Source: AC-32 sp963716865
GTDB taxonomy: Bacteria; Actinomycetota; Thermoleophilia; Gaiellales; Gaiellaceae
Length of the DNA stretch: 64,000 bases
Reading direction: 5' to 3'
NCBI GenBank assembly: GCA_963716865.1
Contig: CAVQUF010000005.1
Location: forward strand, 558,001 to 622,000
In this document: positions 57,321 to 64,000 of the stretch, piece by piece
Layout of the letters: every line of letters starts with the position of its first letter
Numbering within the stretch: position 1 is the first letter of the stretch
The notes under the pieces: model-generated
Databases searched by the model: none
What the model saw: the letters and a program-made list of their open reading frames with translations, nothing else
What the model was told of the DNA's origin: nothing
Program-made: the position numbers and the translations under genes

Positions 57321-58455
57321 CCTGGAACGGACAATCCGCGACGCCCGCGAGTCGCTGCCCGAGCCGGAGCACAGCGCGACGGAGCAGGCACGGGCGGCTG
57401 TCCTCGCCGCGACCCCTAAGGCCCGTGCGCGTCGCCGATCGGGGCGGATTGCGCTCGTAGCCCTTGCGTTCGTCGCAGCAGTGGCCGGGGCCTTCGCGGC
57501 CGGCCTTGCCCTCGCGCCGGGCGGTGCCACGAAGACTGCCGCCGACGGTCCCGGCTTCCTGCCCGCGCAGGGCTGGGACACCTTCCAGACCGGTGTGACC
57601 CGACCTCCGCAGTCGCCTTCGGCCACGGCCGCGAACGTGAAGCTGGGCCCCGACGTTGTCGTCGAGACGTTCCCGTGGCAAACGGTCGCGACGCTCCGCT
57701 CCGGCGAGGTTCTTCTGGAGGCGCTCTTCTCACCGCGGGGAGAGAGTGCCGGCATCGATGCCCAGTATCGGCCACGCTCGCTGCCGCTTTCACTGGGCGA
57801 CGCGAACTCGGAGGGCCCGTTCGAGGGCCAACCGCCGAACGTCTCTGCAGAACGTCTCCTCGCGCGGGTCAACGGCTGGAACCTCGAGCTCTTCGTCTTC
57901 TACGAAGGCAGGCCGACGCGCGCCGCGCGGGCCGCCGTGCAGGAGGAGCTCGATCGCCTCGTCGTGCCGGAGGGGCCACCCGGAGTGCTCGACACCCGAC
58001 CGGTGCTGCAACCGGCCCCGCATGCCTGTCGCGCCTCCGTGCTGCGGTCGAGCGTTCGCTGGCAAGGCGCCACCGGAAGCCTGCTCGGCAGCATCCGGGT
58101 GACGAACGTCGGCAAGAGGGCGTGTGTTTTGCGCGGAGTGCCGACCGTCGAGATGGTCGATGCAAACGGCGTTCTGCTGAACCTGCACCAGGAGGCTGCA
58201 CAACCGCTCTGGAAGCAGCTCGGAGCCGCGCGGCCGAGAGGCTGGCCGACTGTGCAGATGTCTCCGCACGGCGCGGCTCAGGTGTTCGTTCAGCTACGGA
58301 ACTGGTGCATCACGGGGGTGAAGCCGCTCTTCTTCCGCACCTACCTTCCCGGCGTCGGCGAGGCGATCCCCGCGCCCGTCGAGGTCACTCTTCGCTGCGA
58401 CGTGCCAGGCCAGCCCGCCAGGCTGGCGGTCGGTCCCGTCGAGCCGGTGCGCTAG
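57313..58455 (+). CDS. Membrane protein with DUF4232-like outer domain, probable anti-sigma factor
   Basis: The 380-aa protein has a short cytoplasmic N-terminus with no zinc-finger Cys, one membrane helix (IALVALAFVAAVAGAFAAGLAL, about 46-67) and a large outer part. The C-terminal half (CRASVLRSSVRWQGATGSLLGSIRVTNVGKRACVLRG, by position) matches the DUF4232 pattern, with Cys pairs suited to disulfides. Overlap with the ECF sigma gene and the topology suggest it senses an external signal and restrains the sigma factor. The absent HC2 motif makes the anti-sigma role inferential. Its stop shares CTAG with the convergent GNAT gene. Confidence 0.7.
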   Translation: MSDLERTIRDARESLPEPEHSATEQARAAVLAATPKARARRRSGRIALVALAFVAAVAGAFAAGLALAPGGATKTAADGPGFLPAQGWDTFQTGVTRPPQSPSATAANVKLGPDVVVETFPWQTVATLRSGEVLLEALFSPRGESAGIDAQYRPRSLPLSLGDANSEGPFEGQPPNVSAERLLARVNGWNLELFVFYEGRPTRAARAAVQEELDRLVVPEGPPGVLDTRPVLQPAPHACRASVLRSSVRWQGATGSLLGSIRVTNVGKRACVLRGVPTVEMVDANGVLLNLHQEAAQPLWKQLGAARPRGWPTVQMSPHGAAQVFVQLRNWCITGVKPLFFRTYLPGVGEAIPAPVEVTLRCDVPGQPARLAVGPVEPVR

Positions 58456-58988
58456 TCAGGTTCGAGCTTGGAGCGATCGCCGCTGACGATGGCGTAGAGC
58501 GCGTAGTCGTCCCGCCCGCGCTCCGAGGGCATGAACGAGCGGAGAATCCCCTCCTCGGCGAAGCCGAGCTTCTCGAAGACGCGGCGCATGGCCGTGTTCT
58601 CGACCCAGGTGGAGGCCTGCACGCGCCCGGCGCCCTCGTCGTCGAAGAGGTGCCGCGTGAGAAGCCGCACCGCCTCGGTGCCGAAGCCGCGGCCCCGGTC
58701 GGCGTCCTCGAACAGCGCAATCCCGAGCTCGAAGACTCCTGCGGGGAGCGAGCGCGCCGGCTGCCTGGCGTCGATCTCCCCGACGAGCCGGCCGTCGGCC
58801 TCGATGCCGAGATAGAGCCAGCCGTCGACGAAGCGCCCCGAGATGGTAATCCGCCGCTCGAGCTCGTCGCGGAGCACGGGGTTCGCCCCCGGATACGCGG
58901 AGGCGTCCATCCGGGCCTGACAGAGCACGTCGAGGTCGTCCTCGTGAAGCGGCCGCAGCCGGAGCTGCTCGCCCTCGAGCGTGATCAC
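58452..58988 (-). CDS. GNAT-family N-acetyltransferase (RimJ/RimL type)
   Basis: The 178-aa protein opens ITLEGEQLRLRPLHEDDLD, has FELGIALFEDADRGRGFGTEAVRLL with the acetyl-CoA pyrophosphate loop RGRGFG, and VQASTWVENTAMRRVFEKLGFAEEGI, the typical RimJ/L C-terminal motif. It acetylates an amine; the substrate is unknown. The GTG at 58988 overlaps the thiolase stop as GTGA, so it is cotranslated with thiolase. Confidence 0.88.
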   Translation of the reverse strand: MITLEGEQLRLRPLHEDDLDVLCQARMDASAYPGANPVLRDELERRITISGRFVDGWLYLGIEADGRLVGEIDARQPARSLPAGVFELGIALFEDADRGRGFGTEAVRLLTRHLFDDEGAGRVQASTWVENTAMRRVFEKLGFAEEGILRSFMPSERGRDDYALYAIVSGDRSKLEPD

Positions 58989-60136
58989 ACTTGGAGCAGT
59001 ATCGCGTCGCCCTGGCCGCCGCCGGAGCAGATCGCGGCGAGGCCGAGGCCGCCGCCGTTGCGGCGCAGCTCGTGGACCATCGTCGCCAGGATCCGCGCGC
59101 CGGAGGCGCCGATCGGGTGCCCGAGAGCGACGGCGCCGCCGTTCACGTTCACCCGCTCCGGGTCGGCGCCGAGCATCTTCGTCGAGTTGACCGCGACCGA
59201 GGAGAACGCCTCGTTCAGCTCGACGCGCTCGACGTCGTCGATCGACTTGCCCGCCTTCTCGAGCGCGATCGCCCCGGCCTTCGCCGGCGTGCGGGCGAGG
59301 TAGGCGAACTCGTCGGCCACGTAGCCCTGCGCGAGGATCGTCGCGAGCACCTCGAGACCGCGCTTCCGCGCGAACTCGTCGCTCGTCACAACGAGCGCGC
59401 CGGCGCCGTCGTTCACACCGGGCGCGTTCCCCGCGGTCGTCGTGCCCTCGGGATCGAACACCGGCTTCAGGCTCGCGAGCTTCTCGAGCGACGTGTCGCG
59501 CCGCGGCGCCTCGTCGACGGCGAAATCGCCGACGGGCACGATCTCGTCTTCGAACAGCCCCTCGTCGATCGCCTTCACCGCGCGCTCCTGCGAGCGCAGC
59601 GCCCAGCGGTCCTGCTCCTCTCGCGAGATCCCGAGCTCGCGAGAGACGAACGAGGCCTGCTCGACCATGTGCTTGCCGTCGAACGTCGAGACCAGGCCGT
59701 CGTGGGTCATCAGGTCGATCAGCGTGCCGTCGCCCAGGCGGTAGCCGAAGCGCGCCTGCTTGAGCACGTAGGGAGCGTTGGACATCGACTCCATGCCTCC
59801 GGCGACGACGACCTGCACGTCGCCCGCGCGGATCATCTGGTCGGCGATCTCCACCGCCCGGATCGAGGACGCGCAGACCTTGTTGACCGTGTCCGAGGGC
59901 AGCTCGACCGGCAGCCCGGCGCCGACCGTCGCCTGGCGAGCGGGCGCCTGGCCGGCGCCTCCCTGCAGCACCTGGCCCATGATCGCGTACTCGACCTCGC
60001 CGTTCTCCACTCCGGCCCGGTCGAGCGCAGCGCGGATCGCGATCGCCCCGAGGTCCGTCGCCTGGTAGTCGACGAGCGCGCCGCCGAGCCTGCCGAAGGG
60101 CGTGCGGACGGCGGAGACGATCACGGAACGGGACAT
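58985..60136 (-). CDS. Acetyl-CoA acetyltransferase (thiolase)
   Basis: The 383-aa thiolase has the nucleophilic Cys at about 88 in NKVCASSIRAVEIADQ, the His of ALGHPIGASGARI and the second Cys in ICSGGGQGDA. It also has VELNEAFSSVAVNSTKM, complete for both biosynthetic and degradative thiolases. It cleaves 3-ketoacyl-CoA or condenses two acetyl-CoA. The start MSRSVIVSAVRTPFG at 60136 is preferred to a GTG seven codons upstream. Its upstream region overlaps the divergent trp promoter. Confidence 0.94.
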   Translation of the reverse strand: MSRSVIVSAVRTPFGRLGGALVDYQATDLGAIAIRAALDRAGVENGEVEYAIMGQVLQGGAGQAPARQATVGAGLPVELPSDTVNKVCASSIRAVEIADQMIRAGDVQVVVAGGMESMSNAPYVLKQARFGYRLGDGTLIDLMTHDGLVSTFDGKHMVEQASFVSRELGISREEQDRWALRSQERAVKAIDEGLFEDEIVPVGDFAVDEAPRRDTSLEKLASLKPVFDPEGTTTAGNAPGVNDGAGALVVTSDEFARKRGLEVLATILAQGYVADEFAYLARTPAKAGAIALEKAGKSIDDVERVELNEAFSSVAVNSTKMLGADPERVNVNGGAVALGHPIGASGARILATMVHELRRNGGGLGLAAICSGGGQGDAILLQV

Positions 60137-60164
60137 CTCTCGCAGCGTAACGCGCACGTCCCTC

Positions 60165-60194
60165 TTGACGGCGAGACGCTCCGCGCCCTACCCT
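60165..60194 (+). promoter_or_regulatory. trp operon promoter
   Basis: TTGACG (60165-60170) and TACCCT (60189-60194) are separated by 18 bp. Transcription would start near 60201, at or next to the leader-peptide ATG at 60202, so the leader peptide is probably translated from a leaderless mRNA. Confidence 0.6.
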
Positions 60195-60201
60195 GAAGCC
60201 A

Positions 60202-60267
60202 ATGACCTCCGTCTCGCACACCTGGGGCTGGTCTCGGCGCCACGAGCGAGGCGGGAGCGTCGCCTGA
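60202..60267 (+). CDS. trpL: trp leader peptide
   Basis: This 21-codon frame, MTSVSHTWGWSRRHERGGSV plus Ala, has two Trp codons at positions 8 and 10. It lies 30 bases before an intrinsic terminator and upstream of trpE. This is the classic ribosome-mediated attenuator layout. When charged tRNA-Trp is scarce the ribosome stalls at the TGG-GGC-TGG codons and the terminator fails to form. Part of the codon region (GGTCT) is complementary to the terminator 5' arm (AGACC). Downstream GCGAG and GGGAG segments can pair with CTCCCG and GCTCGC, offering alternative folds. Confidence 0.85.
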   Translation: MTSVSHTWGWSRRHERGGSVA

Positions 60268-60297
60268 CCTGACCTGACGTCCTCCCGTTCCGCTCGC

Positions 60298-60323
60298 AGA
60301 CCTTCCACACGGAGGGTCTTTTT
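60298..60323 (+). terminator. Intrinsic terminator of the trp attenuator
   Basis: AGACCTTCC (60298-60306) pairs with GGAGGGTCT (60311-60319) over nine pairs (one G-U) around an ACAC loop, followed at once by TTTT and GTTT. It is the only textbook intrinsic terminator I found in the window. Its 3' arm contains GGAGGG, which also serves as the apparent trpE ribosome site. Confidence 0.9.
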
Positions 60324-61566
60324 GTTTGCTCACATGAACGCACTGACTGTCATCTCCACCGATCTCCTCACCCCCCTCGGGGCCTACCTCAAGCTGCGCG
60401 AGCACGGGCGGGCGAGCTTTCTGCTCGAGTCCGTCGAGCACGGACGCCTGGGGCGCCACTCGTTCGTGGGCTGCGGCTCGCGGCTGCTCGGTTTCGACGA
60501 GGCGGAGGGATCGGGACTGCCCGTCGTCGGCTACCTCGGCTACGACCACGCGGCGACGCTGGAGCCAACGGTGCCGCTCCCCGACGCCGGGCGCGACCTC
60601 CCGGAGAGCCGGTTCGTGGCGGCCGAGACGGTCGTCCGCTTCGACCACGCCCTCGGGATGGCCGAGGTGCTCGCCGGCAACCCCGAAGAGGTCGCCGGGC
60701 TGCTCGCCGGGCCGCTCCCGGCCGTCGAGACGGGCGGCGACAAGGTCGCGGGCTCGACCCGGCGCCTGCCCTCCCGGCACGACTACGAGCGCGCGGTCGT
60801 GGGTGCGAAGGAACACATCCGGGCGGGAGACGCCTTCCAGATCGTGCTCTCGCAGCGCGCCGAGCGGCCGACCTCGGCGAGCGCGGTCGCGCTCTACCGC
60901 TCGCTGCGCCGGGTCAATCCCTCGCCGTACCTGTTCCTGCTCGAGCTCGACGGGATCGCGCTGATCGGCTCCTCGCCCGAGACGCTGGTCAAGGCCGAGG
61001 GCCGTGCCGCGTCGCTGAACCCGATCGCGGGCACGACAAGGCCCGGCGAGGGCGACGCCGAGCGCCTGCTCGCCTCGGAGAAGGAGCGCGCGGAGCACGT
61101 GATGCTCGTCGACCTCGGGCGCAACGACCTCTCACGCGTCTGCCGGCCGGGCACGGTCCGCCTCGCGCGCTTCCTCGAGCCGGAGCGCTTCTCGCACGTG
61201 ACACACCTCGTCTCCGAGGTCGTCGGCGAGCTGAACGAGGGCGTCTCGCACTTCGACCTGCTACGCGCGTGCTTCCCGGCCGGGACGGTCTCCGGGGCGC
61301 CAAAGGTGCGGGCGATGCAGCTGATCTCCGAGCTCGAGGGCTACCGGCGGGGGCCGTACGCGGGCGCGGTGCTCTATGCACTGCCCGGTGAGGCGCTCGA
61401 CGCGTGCATCGCGATCCGGACGATCGTGCTTGCCGACGGCATCGCGCTGCTCCAGGCTGGCGCCGGGATCGTCGCCGACTCGGAGCCGGCGGCCGAGCAC
61501 GAAGAGTGCCTGCGCAAGCTGGCCGCGCTCGAGACCGCGATCGAGCTCGCGGAGGCTAGAGGATGA
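60322..61566 (+). CDS. trpE: Anthranilate synthase component I
   Basis: The 414-aa chorismate-binding enzyme has the feedback-inhibition motif LLES at about residues 34-37 and SRHDYERAVVGAKEHIRAGD. Catalytic blocks follow: LNPIAGTTRPGEG, EHVMLVDLGRNDLSRVC, and FPAGTVSGAPKVRAMQLI. It makes anthranilate from chorismate with TrpG ammonia. It is shorter than the usual 490-520 aa, mainly in the N-terminal allosteric half. The TTG at 60322 is preferred because GGAGGG lies 5-6 nt upstream; the ATG at 60334 has the same site 18 nt away. It is regulated by the attenuator just upstream. Confidence 0.92.
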   Translation: MFAHMNALTVISTDLLTPLGAYLKLREHGRASFLLESVEHGRLGRHSFVGCGSRLLGFDEAEGSGLPVVGYLGYDHAATLEPTVPLPDAGRDLPESRFVAAETVVRFDHALGMAEVLAGNPEEVAGLLAGPLPAVETGGDKVAGSTRRLPSRHDYERAVVGAKEHIRAGDAFQIVLSQRAERPTSASAVALYRSLRRVNPSPYLFLLELDGIALIGSSPETLVKAEGRAASLNPIAGTTRPGEGDAERLLASEKERAEHVMLVDLGRNDLSRVCRPGTVRLARFLEPERFSHVTHLVSEVVGELNEGVSHFDLLRACFPAGTVSGAPKVRAMQLISELEGYRRGPYAGAVLYALPGEALDACIAIRTIVLADGIALLQAGAGIVADSEPAAEHEECLRKLAALETAIELAEARG

Positions 61567-62129
61567 TTCTTCTCATCGACAACTACGACTCGTTCACATA
61601 CAACCTCGCGCACCAGTTCGGCGAGCTCGGCGCGGACGTGCTCGTGCGGCGAAACGACGCGATCGATGCGGACGAGGCCGAGCGCCTCGCGCCCTCGCAC
61701 CTGCTCATCTCCCCCGGCCCGGGCCGACCGGAGGACGCGGGCGTCAGCGTCGAGCTCGTCGGCCGGCTCGGCGGCAACGGCGTCCCGACGCTCGGCGTCT
61801 GCCTCGGCCACCAGGCGGTCGTCGAGGCCTTCGGGGGCGAGGTCGGCCCGGCGAAGCGGCTGGTACACGGCAAGCCGAGCGAGATCGAGCACGACGGCCG
61901 GGGGCTCTTCGAGGGCCTTCCGCAACCGTTCGAGGCGGGCCGCTACCACTCGCTCGCGGTGACTGCCGTGCCCGACTGCCTCGAGATCTCGGCCACCTGC
62001 TCGGACGACGAGGTGATGGCCGTCCGGCACCGCGAGCTTCCCGTCTACGGCGTCCAGTTCCACCCGGAGTCGGTGCTGACCCCGGACGGCGCTCGGCTCG
62101 CGCAGAACTTCCTCGAGGTGTCGCGATGA
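61563..62129 (+). CDS. trpG: Anthranilate synthase glutamine amidotransferase component
   Basis: The 188-aa class I amidotransferase starts MILLIDNYDSFTYNLAHQFG. It has the nucleophile Cys80 in LGVCLGHQAVVEAFGG and the His-Glu pair in VYGVQFHPESVLTPDG. It supplies ammonia from glutamine to TrpE. Its ATG overlaps the trpE stop by four bases. It may also serve PabB in folate synthesis, as in other bacteria with a single subunit. Confidence 0.95.
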   Translation: MILLIDNYDSFTYNLAHQFGELGADVLVRRNDAIDADEAERLAPSHLLISPGPGRPEDAGVSVELVGRLGGNGVPTLGVCLGHQAVVEAFGGEVGPAKRLVHGKPSEIEHDGRGLFEGLPQPFEAGRYHSLAVTAVPDCLEISATCSDDEVMAVRHRELPVYGVQFHPESVLTPDGARLAQNFLEVSR

Positions 62130-63154
62130 CGATCCAGCAGGCGCTCGCACGGCTGCTCGACGGCCACAGCCTCTCCCGGGACGAGGCGCGCTCGGTGATG
62201 AACGAGGTGATGGAGGGCGAGGCGACGCCGGCGCAGATCGGCGCGCTCCTCACCGCTCTCCGGATGAAGGGCGAGACAGTCGAGGAGATCGCCGGCTGCG
62301 CGGAGGCGATGCGCGCGCACGTGCTCGAGGTCCGGCCGGCGCGCGAGGACCTCGTCGACACGGCCGGCACCGGCGGGGACGGAGCGGGCACGATCAACAT
62401 CTCGACAGCCGCGGCGCTGGTCGCGGCCGCCGCGGGGGCAGGCGTGGCCAAGCACGGCAACCGCGCGGTCTCGTCGGCCTCGGGCTCGGCCGACGTCCTG
62501 GAGGCGCTCGGCTTCCGGCTCGAGCTGCCGCCTGCGCGCATCGAGCGCTCGATCGACGAGCTCGGCTTCGGCTTCCTGTTCGCGACGACGCATCACCCGG
62601 CGATGAGGCACGCTGCTCACGTGCGGCGCGAGCTGGCGACGCGAACCGTCTTCAACGTCCTCGGGCCCCTGACAAACCCGGCCGCGGCGCGGGCGCAGCT
62701 GGTCGGCGTCTACGCGGGCTCGCTCGTGCCGACGATCGCGGAGGTGCTCGCACAGCTCGGCGCCCGCCGCGCCTTCGTCGTCCACGGCGCGGGCGGGATC
62801 GACGAGCTCTCGCCCGCAGGCCCGAACCTCGTCTGCGAGGTGGTCGACGGCACGGTCCACGAGCGCGAGGTCGACCCCGTCGAGCTCGGCATCCCGCGCT
62901 GCGACCCGGAGGAGCTCCGCGGCGGCTCGCCCGCCGAGAACGCGGGGGCGATCCGTGCCGTCTTCGCCGGGGAGGGCGGGGGGCGGCGCTCGGCGATCCT
63001 CCTCAACGCAGCCGGCGCGATCGCCGCGGCCGGCCATGCCCGCGACCTGAAGGAAGGACTCGGCTACGCACGCGAGGCGCTCGACTCGGGCGCCGCGGCC
63101 ACCAGGCTCGAGGAGCTGATCGAGTTCTCGCAGGCGCCGGAGGTGACGGCGTAA
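62126..63154 (+). CDS. trpD: Anthranilate phosphoribosyltransferase
   Basis: The 342-aa enzyme transfers phosphoribose from PRPP to anthranilate. It has DTAGTGGDGAGTINISTAAALVAA (by position) for PRPP, AKHGNRAVSSASGSADVLEALG, and FNVLGPLTNPA, plus a late LNAAGAIAAAG. The ATG at 62126 overlaps trpG as ATGA. The domain order (helical, then alpha/beta) and length are standard, and it is not fused to TrpG. Confidence 0.96.
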   Translation: MTIQQALARLLDGHSLSRDEARSVMNEVMEGEATPAQIGALLTALRMKGETVEEIAGCAEAMRAHVLEVRPAREDLVDTAGTGGDGAGTINISTAAALVAAAAGAGVAKHGNRAVSSASGSADVLEALGFRLELPPARIERSIDELGFGFLFATTHHPAMRHAAHVRRELATRTVFNVLGPLTNPAAARAQLVGVYAGSLVPTIAEVLAQLGARRAFVVHGAGGIDELSPAGPNLVCEVVDGTVHEREVDPVELGIPRCDPEELRGGSPAENAGAIRAVFAGEGGGRRSAILLNAAGAIAAAGHARDLKEGLGYAREALDSGAAATRLEELIEFSQAPEVTA

Positions 63155-64000
63155 GTGGGCATCTTCCGCGACGCGCTCGCACACCCGGGCCTGGGAGCGA
63201 TCGCCGAGGTCAAGCGACGCTCGCCGTCCGCCGGCGAGCTCCGGCCGGACGCCGACCCCGCGCAGCTCGCCGCAGCCTTCGAGCGGGCGGGCGCTGCCGC
63301 GGTCTCCGTCCTCGTGGACAAGCGCTTCGGCGGGTCGATCGCGGATCTCTCCGCCGCGCGCGCAGCCTCCGGGGTACCGCTGCTCGCGAAGGGCTTCTTC
63401 TCGACCGCCGAAGAGCTGGCCGAGCTCCGCCGGGCCGGTGCGGGCGCGGTCCTGCTCCTGCTGAGGGACCTCGACGACGCCCGCGCGAAAGAGCTTATGG
63501 CGGAGGCGGCCGGGCTCGGCCTGGATGCGCTCGTCGAGGCGCACGACGCGGAGGAGCTCGAGCGCGCGACCGCACTCGGCGCAGAGGTGATCGGCCTCAA
63601 CGCGCGCGATCTCGGGACCTTCGACATCGACAGGCGGGCCCAGCTGGCGCTGGTCGAGCGCGCGCCCCGTGACCGCGTGGTCGTGGCCGAGAGCGCGATC
63701 GCCTCCCGCGCGCAGGGCGCCGAGGCCGAGCTCGCCGGCGCCGACGCCATCCTCGTCGGCTCCACGCTGATGCGCGCAGGCGATCCCGCGGCGAAGCTCG
63801 AAGAGCTGATCTCGAGGCCGCTGGTCAAGGTCTGCGGGCTGACCCGCGAGGAGGACGTCGCCGCCGCGGCCGAGGCGGGCGCCGACCTCGCCGGGTTCGT
63901 GCTCGCGAAGGAGTCCCCGCGCCGCGCGCCGCACCTGCTACCCGTCCCGGAGACGATGTTGTCGGTGGCCGTGCACGTCGGCGAGGTGGGCGACGAGGGG
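63155..64000 (+). CDS. trpCF: Fused indole-3-glycerol-phosphate synthase / phosphoribosylanthranilate isomerase (runs off window)
   Basis: A GTG immediately after the trpD TAA opens a frame that stays open to the window end (282 codons). The TrpC part starts directly at the first barrel strand (LGAIAEVKRRSPSAGELRPD). It lacks the N-terminal 40-odd residues that usually precede it. It contains VSVLVDKRFGGS, PLLAKGFF, IGLNARDLGTF and VVAESAI. After LEELISRPL the TrpF domain begins, LVKVCGLTREEDVAAAAEAGAD, with the catalytic Cys in KVCGLT. The TrpC-TrpF order is that of the E. coli fusion. The end of TrpF is outside the window. Confidence 0.88.
   Translation, partial: MGIFRDALAHPGLGAIAEVKRRSPSAGELRPDADPAQLAAAFERAGAAAVSVLVDKRFGGSIADLSAARAASGVPLLAKGFFSTAEELAELRRAGAGAVLLLLRDLDDARAKELMAEAAGLGLDALVEAHDAEELERATALGAEVIGLNARDLGTFDIDRRAQLALVERAPRDRVVVAESAIASRAQGAEAELAGADAILVGSTLMRAGDPAAKLEELISRPLVKVCGLTREEDVAAAAEAGADLAGFVLAKESPRRAPHLLPVPETMLSVAVHVGEVGDEG

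Overview
The window is GC-rich, densely coded bacterial chromosome with many GTG/TTG starts and 1-4 nt gene overlaps. The order rpmE-(DUF1385)-prfA-prmC-sua5-glyA-upp-wecA/tagO-atpI-atpBEFHAG is the ancestral Actinomycetota arrangement. Together with an ICM-type mutase, LCP protein, zinc-ribbon cyclase-ATPase and split folate-independent methionine synthase, it suggests a deep-branching actinobacterium, probably Thermoleophilia (Gaiellales/Solirubrobacterales-like). The class is an inference from gene content and order.

Layout. 1-8482 (minus): S-adenosylhomocysteine/methylthioadenosine metabolism (mtnA fragment, ahcY, MerR regulator), a nucleotide-sugar/envelope block (cupin, sugar nucleotidyltransferase, UDP-glucose dehydrogenase, LCP ligase) and a two-gene MetE-like methionine synthase. 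8490-23430 (minus): the F1Fo ATP synthase genes, interrupted between atpG and atpD by a complete dipeptide ABC transporter, a small membrane protein and an anti-sigma-like zinc-finger protein. Two 164-nt structured elements occupy the atpH-atpA and atpA-atpG junctions. 23508-35411 (minus): one long run of coupled housekeeping genes (wecA, upp, glyA, sua5, hydrolase, prmC, prfA, DUF1385, rpmE, threonine dehydratase, ETF-QO, a frameshifted etfA, etfB). 35468-46748: mixed-strand genes including an M23 peptidase, a cyclase-AAA-TPR protein, enoyl-CoA hydratase, an isobutyryl-CoA-mutase-like pair, and a convergent histidine kinase/response regulator. 46784-53459 (plus): a perfect 11-bp tandem repeat followed by two giant collagen-like surface proteins that share a nearly identical 1.5-kb block. 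53452-60136: cobalamin adenosyltransferase, beta-oxidation genes and an ECF sigma/anti-sigma pair. 60165-64000 (plus): a trp operon with a complete attenuator (leader peptide, terminator) and trpE-G-D-(CF).

How it fits together. Acyl-CoA dehydrogenase, enoyl-CoA hydratase, hydroxyacyl-CoA dehydrogenase, thiolase, ETF/ETF-QO, the B12-dependent mutase and its adenosyltransferase form a scattered acyl-CoA catabolic set feeding the quinone pool and hence the ATP synthase. AhcY, MtnA and the MetE-like pair close the methionine/SAM cycle. The most unusual signal is the pair of 164-nt elements inside the atp operon. They align without gaps, have about ten compensatory base-pair changes, and show a G-U bias pointing to the strand opposite the atp genes. 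I found no tRNA, rRNA, CRISPR array or IS transposase, and no gene-free stretch longer than 300 bases.
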